Made by a program: the position numbers and the translations under genes. From Dyella_B humi (GTDB taxonomy: Bacteria > Pseudomonadota > Gammaproteobacteria > Xanthomonadales > Rhodanobacteraceae): DNA of 64,000 nt. The notes beneath the pieces were generated by a model, which ran no database searches, was not told the origin of the DNA, and was given only the letters and a program-made list of their open reading frames with translations. Below, in pieces: positions 59,440 to 64,000 of the stretch (its first letter is position 1; every line of letters begins with the position of its first letter). The stretch is taken from assembly GCF_044904605.1 (NCBI RefSeq), contig NZ_JADIKI010000023.1, positions 62,001-126,000 of the forward strand, read 5' to 3'.

Positions 59440-60600
59440 TCAACAGCACGGCCGCAACAACATCCGCTCGCAAATCGCCAGATAAAGCTCCGGCAACCGC
59501 TCCAGCTCCGCCACATCGATGCACTCGTCCACCTTGTGGATGGTGGCGTTGACCGGTCCAAGCTCCACCACTTCCGCACCCATCGGCGCGATGAAGCGGC
59601 CATCCGAAGTGCCGCCGCCGGTACTTTGCTCCGGTTCGGTGCCGCACAGCTCGCGGCACACCGTTACCACGGTATCGCGCAGGCGTCCGCCCGAGGGACA
59701 CAGGAAGGGTTCGCCTGAAAGCGACCACTCCAGCGAGTAATCCAAACCATGCTTGGCGAGAATGACCTCGGTACGTTTGCGCAAATCCTCTGCAGTGCTC
59801 GCGGTGCTGTAGCGGAAATTGATCAACGCGGCGAGCGAACCGGGAATGACATTGGTCGCGCCCGTGCCCGAATTGAGATTGGAAACCTGAAACGAGGTAG
59901 GCGGAAAATCTGCATTGCCTTCATCCCAGCGCTCCATCGCCAACTCCGTCAGCGCAGGCGCAAAAGCGTGAATCGGATTGAGCGCTTTCTCTGGATACGC
60001 CACGTGGCCCTGCACACCACGCACCGTCAAGGTGCCCGATAGCGAACCGCGCCGACCGACACGAATCAAGTCGCCTAGCTTTTCCTTGGAAGAAGGTTCA
60101 CCCACCACGCACCAGTCGATGTGCTCACCGATTTCGCGTAGGTAACCGGCAATGCGGCGCACGCCGTCGAGATTGCTCGGACCTTCTTCGTCGCTGGTGA
60201 GCAGCAGGCCCACGCGACCGGGGTGATCCGGGTGCGTCGTGACAAAACGCTCCAGCGCCACCGTCATCGCTGCCACACCACCCTTCATGTCCGCGGCGCC
60301 ACGGCCGTATAGACGGCCATCACGCACGGTCGGCTCGAAGGGTGGACTCTGCCATGCCTCCTCCGGCCCGCTGGGCACCACGTCGGTGTGGCCGAGAAAA
60401 ATCAGCAGCGGCCCTTCTCCAGGCACATTGTTCGCGCCGTGCGTCGCCCAGAAGTTGTCCACCTCGCCATAACGAAGATGCTCGATGCGAAACCCCAGCC
60501 GCGTCAGCCGTGAACCGATCACCGGCAAACAACCGGCATCTTCCGGGGTGATGGAGCGGCGGCTGATGAGATCGGTAGCGAGATCGAATACTTCGGACAT
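59440..60600 (-). CDS. dapE: Succinyl-diaminopimelate desuccinylase DapE
   Basis: The protein has 386 residues from ATG 60600. The M20 metallopeptidase pattern is clear: LLIFLGHTDVVPSGP (zinc His and Asp), GAADMKGGVAAM (bridging Asp), LTSDEEGPS (catalytic Glu-Glu) and GTSDGRFIA (C-terminal His/Asp region). DapE releases succinate to give LL-diaminopimelate for lysine and peptidoglycan. It is the last gene of the dapD-ArsC-like-dapE operon. Confidence 0.97.
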   Translation of the reverse strand: MSEVFDLATDLISRRSITPEDAGCLPVIGSRLTRLGFRIEHLRYGEVDNFWATHGANNVPGEGPLLIFLGHTDVVPSGPEEAWQSPPFEPTVRDGRLYGRGAADMKGGVAAMTVALERFVTTHPDHPGRVGLLLTSDEEGPSNLDGVRRIAGYLREIGEHIDWCVVGEPSSKEKLGDLIRVGRRGSLSGTLTVRGVQGHVAYPEKALNPIHAFAPALTELAMERWDEGNADFPPTSFQVSNLNSGTGATNVIPGSLAALINFRYSTASTAEDLRKRTEVILAKHGLDYSLEWSLSGEPFLCPSGGRLRDTVVTVCRELCGTEPEQSTGGGTSDGRFIAPMGAEVVELGPVNATIHKVDECIDVAELERLPELYLAICERMLLRPCC

Positions 60601-60611
60601 ACTCAACGCCC

Positions 60612-60977
60612 TCAGCGCCCGAACAGTTTCTTGAAGCCGTTATCGGTGAACCCCACGCTGACCGCGCCATCGGGCTGTACCACGACCGGGCGGCGAACGA
60701 GTGCGGGATATTCCTTCAACAGCAGCGTCCACTCCGGATCGGTGCCGGGGTTCTTGCGTTGCGGCAGCAGGTTGCGCCATGTGGTGCTGGATTTATTGAC
60801 CAGCTTTTCCCACCCTCCGATCTGCTCGGCCCAGATTTTCAGCGTAGAGGGCGGTACGGGATGGGCGCGATAGTCGACGAATTCGTGCGCAACTTCGAAG
60901 CGAGCGAGCCAGTTGCGCGCCTTCTTGCAGGTATCGCAGTTGGGCAGGCCATAGAGGGTGATCGTGTTCGCACTCAT
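60612..60977 (-). CDS. ArsC/Spx-like reductase (YffB type)
   Basis: The protein has 121 residues. ATG 60977 begins 1 nt after the dapD stop; a GTG at 60986 overlaps it. LYGLPNCDTCKKARNWL has a CxxC pair (redox site), and NPGTDPEWTLLLKEYPALVRRPVVV ends with the RP motif of the ArsC fold. YffB-like proteins reside in dap operons of many Proteobacteria and bind glutathione; arsenate reduction is doubtful. Confidence 0.9.
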   Translation of the reverse strand: MSANTITLYGLPNCDTCKKARNWLARFEVAHEFVDYRAHPVPPSTLKIWAEQIGGWEKLVNKSSTTWRNLLPQRKNPGTDPEWTLLLKEYPALVRRPVVVQPDGAVSVGFTDNGFKKLFGR

Positions 60978-60978
60978 G

Positions 60979-61806
60979 TCACTCACCGCTGCGCAGAAGT
61001 TCGTTGATACCGGTCTTGCTGCGGGTCTTCTCGTCCACCTGTTTGACGATGATTGCCGCGTACAAACTGTGGCTACCGTCCTTCGCCGGGAGATTGCCGG
61101 CCACCACTACGCTGCCTGCAGGTACACGACCGTAGCTGACTTCGCCGGTGGTGCGGTTGTAGATGCGTGTGGATTGGCCGAGGAATACGCCCATGCCGAT
61201 CACACTGCCGCGCTCCACCACCACACCTTCGACCACTTCGGAACGCGCGCCGATAAAGCAATTGTCTTCGATGATGGTGGGATTGGCCTGCAGCGGTTCC
61301 AGCACGCCGCCGATGCCGACGCCGCCGGACAGATGCACGCCAGCGCCGATCTGCGCGCAGGAGCCGACGGTGGCCCAGGTGTCGACCATGGTGCCTGCGC
61401 CCACATACGCGCCAATGTTCACGTAGCTGGGCATCAGCACCGCATCTTTTGCGATGTGCGCACCGCGACGCACCAACGCGCCGGGCACTACGCGCGCGCC
61501 GAGGTTCTCCAGGTCCAAATCATTGCCGTGCGCGAAGCGCAGCGGCACCTTGTCGAACGCCAGCGCCGGACCACCATCCACCACGCGATTGCCGTTGATA
61601 CGGAAATACAGCAACACTGCTTTCTTCAGCCACTGGTTCACCAACCAGCCACCCTTGCCGTCTGGTGCCGCCACGCGCTGCTCGCCCGATTCGAGCAGAT
61701 CCATCACTTGGGTCAGCGCAGGGCGCAGATGGGTTTCGATTTCGCTCTGGGTGAGGTCGTTGCGGCGTTCGAAGGTGTCGTTGATCAGGGTTTCGATGGA
61801 CTGCAT
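60979..61806 (-). CDS. dapD: Tetrahydrodipicolinate N-succinyltransferase DapD
   Basis: The protein has 275 residues. The left-handed beta-helix appears as hexapeptide repeats (GAHIAKDAVLMPSYVNIGAYVGAGTMVDTWATVGSCAQIG, GVHLSGGVGIGG). The enzyme succinylates tetrahydrodipicolinate on the lysine pathway. It is the first gene of the operon with the ArsC-like gene and dapE. Confidence 0.98.
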   Translation of the reverse strand: MQSIETLINDTFERRNDLTQSEIETHLRPALTQVMDLLESGEQRVAAPDGKGGWLVNQWLKKAVLLYFRINGNRVVDGGPALAFDKVPLRFAHGNDLDLENLGARVVPGALVRRGAHIAKDAVLMPSYVNIGAYVGAGTMVDTWATVGSCAQIGAGVHLSGGVGIGGVLEPLQANPTIIEDNCFIGARSEVVEGVVVERGSVIGMGVFLGQSTRIYNRTTGEVSYGRVPAGSVVVAGNLPAKDGSHSLYAAIIVKQVDEKTRSKTGINELLRSGE

Positions 61807-61927
61807 GGAGGGAGGCTCATAGATGGATCAATGCGAAGATACCCCACAAGCTGCATCTTCCCAAAATGACCGATTTTCTTCGGGTGGAGAACGAGCAAGC
61901 GTCACGTATCCGTAACAGCAGAAAAGC

Positions 61928-62431
61928 TCAGATGAGCGCCAGCACGATGGGAAGTACCGTTCCCGCCGCCAGCAACAGGCTGATCAGCACATGCTTGCGC
62001 GTATAGCGATAGGCCATGTAGAGGCCAAGCAAGGTCGACACGAACAACCCGAACGATACGAAGGCGGAATAAATCTTTAGCGGCAGCGGATGCCGAATCG
62101 GCGCATCGGACACTTCCGGTTTGGACGGCGGCGATGCCGGCGCGTTACTTGACTGTGTAGGCCTCGGCATACCAGGCACAAGTTGACGATTCTCCGCCTC
62201 CATCGGACGCGGCTTGTGCACGGGCGACACGTCGGTTTGTTTCTTGTGTAACTGCGCGGCAATCACCAACCATACCGGCGGCTTGTAGTCGTTGCCGCGA
62301 GAGGTTTCATGCAAGCCGAAAACCTGCAGGCCGCCGGTGAAGGCGAAAAACAGTACCGTGGGTGCAATAAATACGCCTACGTAAAGATGGATGTGTCGAG
62401 CGAGTTTGAGAAAAGCATGAGATGCGGGCAT
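61928..62431 (-). CDS. PepSY-type membrane protein
   Basis: The protein has 167 residues from ATG 62431; an upstream start at 62530 adds 33 residues without membrane character. LKLARHIHLYVGVFIAPTVLFFAFTGGLQVF is the PepSY_TM first helix; a Pro-rich soluble loop follows, then two more helices (VSFGLFVSTLLGLYMAY and ISLLLAAGTVLPIVLAL). Full PepSY_TM proteins are longer, so this may be a shortened member. It sits between dapD and glnD. Confidence 0.78.
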   Translation of the reverse strand: MPASHAFLKLARHIHLYVGVFIAPTVLFFAFTGGLQVFGLHETSRGNDYKPPVWLVIAAQLHKKQTDVSPVHKPRPMEAENRQLVPGMPRPTQSSNAPASPPSKPEVSDAPIRHPLPLKIYSAFVSFGLFVSTLLGLYMAYRYTRKHVLISLLLAAGTVLPIVLALI

Positions 62432-62560
62432 GGTTGCGCGGCCTTGCTTGGCATATTTCAGCCAAGAACGGAAAAAAGGATTGACGATGACGACCGCTGA
62501 CGCGGCCTCGCGGGAAATCATCCCCTGCAAGCCGGCATAGCCACCGGGTGTATGCCTGGG

Positions 62561-64000
62561 CTATGCGGAGAGGCTCTGTGGTCCGATCCGCTCCACCAAA
62601 GCCTGCCACAAACGCTGTTGCTGTGTCTCGCTCAGCGGCGCATTGCGGCGATCGGTGAGCTGAAAGAAGTCTTCTACGCGTTCACCGAAGGTGGCAATGC
62701 GGGCATCGTGCACGCGCACTTCGCAGGCCACCAGTACCTGCGTGACGGCGGCGAGCAGGCCGGGGCGGTCACTGCAAACAAGCGCCATCTGCGTGCGGCC
62801 GTCGGACTGCTTGAAGTCGATGCGTGGCGTCATCTGGAAGTGTTTCAGATGCCGCGACATGCTGCGCCGTGGCGGCATGATCGGCGCCGATTGCGACAAC
62901 GCGCGATGCAGGCGCTGCTGTAGTTCCTCGGCGCGTTCGGGGCTGGCGTGCTTCTGGGTTTCCGCCTCTAGCAGCAGGAAGGTATCCATCGCCTTGCCGT
63001 CCGGCGAACTCAACACGCGCGCCTCCATCACCGAAAAATGCAAACGATCGAGCATCGCGGTGACGTTCGCGAATAGACCGTCGCGATCGGGTGTGTAAAC
63101 GAACAACTCAGTGCCACCGCGCACCGACAGCGGATTGACTGCAATCAGCGGCAGCTTGTCCTGCCCACGCAGGATCTCCGACGTCTGCCAGGCGATCTGC
63201 TCCGGCCGGTGGCGCAGAAAACTCACCATCGGGAAGCTGTCCCAGAGCTGCGCGACGACGTTCGGGTCGTTGCCATCGGTCGTGAGCAGGGCCAGTGCCT
63301 GCTCGCGACACGCCTGCGCACGCACGGCGGCGCCTGGCGATGGCTTGGCATCACGACGCAGCGCGTAGCGGGTCGCCGTGTAGAGATCCGCGAGCAGGCG
63401 ATCCTTCCACGCGTTCCACAGGCGCGGGCTGGTGCCGATGATGTCGGCAATGGTAAGCAGGTAGAGCTGCGCTAGACGCTCACGTCCACCCACGATTTCG
63501 GCGAAACGATGCACCACATCGGGATCGGTGATGTCCTGGCGTTGCGCGGTGGTGCTCATCAGCAGATGCCAGCGGACCAGCCACGCCACGCGCTCGATGT
63601 CTTCTTCCGGCAGGCCGAGTTTCCTGCCGAAGGCGCGCGCGTCTTCTTCGCCGAGCACGGAGTGATCACCGCCGCGCCCTTTGGCGATGTCGTGGAACAG
63701 CGCAGCCAGCAGCAGCACTTCCGGCTTCGGCAGGGTTTGCCACACTTCGCAGCCGAGCGGGAATTCCGCTTGCGTGGCCGGATCGGCGAAACGCGCGACG
63801 TTGCGCAGCACGCGCAGCGTGTGTTCGTCCACCGTGTAGACGTGAAACAGGTCGTACTGCATGCGGCCGAACACCTTGCCGAAGGCAGGCAAAATCGCGG
63901 CCAGCAGGCCATGGCGATTCATGCGCCACAGCGCATCCACGGCCGGTGCGCCATGCCGCAGCAATTGCAGAAAAGAGGCGAGTACTTGGTTGTCATCGGC
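62561..64000 (-). CDS. glnD: Bifunctional uridylyltransferase/uridylyl-removing enzyme GlnD, C-terminal part (runs off right edge)
   Basis: The stop is at 62561 and the frame is open to the edge, so about 480 C-terminal residues are seen. The HD domain (LLLAALFHDIAKGRGGDHS) removes UMP from PII; two ACT domains follow (LFVYTPDRDGLFANVTAMLDRLHFSVMEARV and LVCSDRPGLLAAVTQVLVACEVRVHDARI). GlnD modifies PII proteins according to glutamine. The nucleotidyltransferase domain lies beyond the window. Confidence 0.97.
   Translation of the reverse strand, partial: ADDNQVLASFLQLLRHGAPAVDALWRMNRHGLLAAILPAFGKVFGRMQYDLFHVYTVDEHTLRVLRNVARFADPATQAEFPLGCEVWQTLPKPEVLLLAALFHDIAKGRGGDHSVLGEEDARAFGRKLGLPEEDIERVAWLVRWHLLMSTTAQRQDITDPDVVHRFAEIVGGRERLAQLYLLTIADIIGTSPRLWNAWKDRLLADLYTATRYALRRDAKPSPGAAVRAQACREQALALLTTDGNDPNVVAQLWDSFPMVSFLRHRPEQIAWQTSEILRGQDKLPLIAVNPLSVRGGTELFVYTPDRDGLFANVTAMLDRLHFSVMEARVLSSPDGKAMDTFLLLEAETQKHASPERAEELQQRLHRALSQSAPIMPPRRSMSRHLKHFQMTPRIDFKQSDGRTQMALVCSDRPGLLAAVTQVLVACEVRVHDARIATFGERVEDFFQLTDRRNAPLSETQQQRLWQALVERIGPQSLSA

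Overview
The window looks like a chromosomal segment of a Gram-negative gammaproteobacterium of the Xanthomonadales, most likely Rhodanobacteraceae (Dyella, Rhodanobacter or Luteibacter type). The GC content is high by eye. The lipoproteins, the minCDE order, the glnD/dapD/dapE neighbourhood, the 'pathogenicity-like' small membrane protein and the dispersed palindromic intergenic repeats all fit that group. The genus is an inference from protein flavour, not a measured result. I see no rRNA, tRNA, CRISPR array, prophage or intact insertion sequence. Most of the DNA is dense housekeeping sequence, and no gene-free stretch exceeds about 300 bases.

Layout. 1-8.7 kb: the 5' part of a type II NADH dehydrogenase, a GlxA-type regulator divergent from an HD-domain hydrolase, a cyclophilin, an AsmA-family protein, an EamA transporter, and a LysR regulator divergent from an NAD(P)H-binding protein with a clear operator-like palindrome between them. 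8.8-16.5 kb: rlmJ, slp, a cation diffusion facilitator, a GNAT acetyltransferase, a methyltransferase and mfd. 16.5-25.4 kb: a two-gene ergothioneine operon (egtB-egtD), small secreted proteins, rlmKL with a coupled hydrolase, a zinc amidase, tesB and bpt. 25.4-33 kb: a membrane-anchored glutamate-synthase-like protein, purT, a transglutaminase-like protein, and a copper-delivery group (SCO, PCuAC, CtaG-type) for cytochrome oxidase. 33-41 kb: a Gld-type ABC operon interrupted by a 268-bp element with 32-bp terminal inverted repeats, a SRPBCC protein, and a two-component pair.

41-48.2 kb: GNAT-minC-minD-minE (septum placement), a HEXXH protein, a family 9 glycosyltransferase, then a fluoride riboswitch followed by crcB, DUF190, cfa and a TraB/GumN protein. 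48.2-55.4 kb: parC, a nine-copy heptamer tandem repeat, and a compact cassette of esterase, two SMR-like membrane proteins, acyl carrier protein and ketosynthase. That cassette is the best candidate here for an uncharacterised pathway. 55.4-64 kb: a Nudix hydrolase, a translationally coupled NAGPA lipoprotein and penicillin acylase, the lysine/peptidoglycan precursor genes dapD-(arsC-like)-dapE, a PepSY-type membrane protein, and the 3' part of glnD at the right edge.

Many neighbouring genes overlap by the ATGA type (egtB/egtD, rlmKL/hydrolase, gldA/gldF-like, GNAT/minC, DUF190/cfa, SMR pair, NAGPA/acylase), so translational coupling is common. Intergenic gaps carry at least three families of inverted repeats, including a perfect 31-bp inverted repeat with a second diverged copy.
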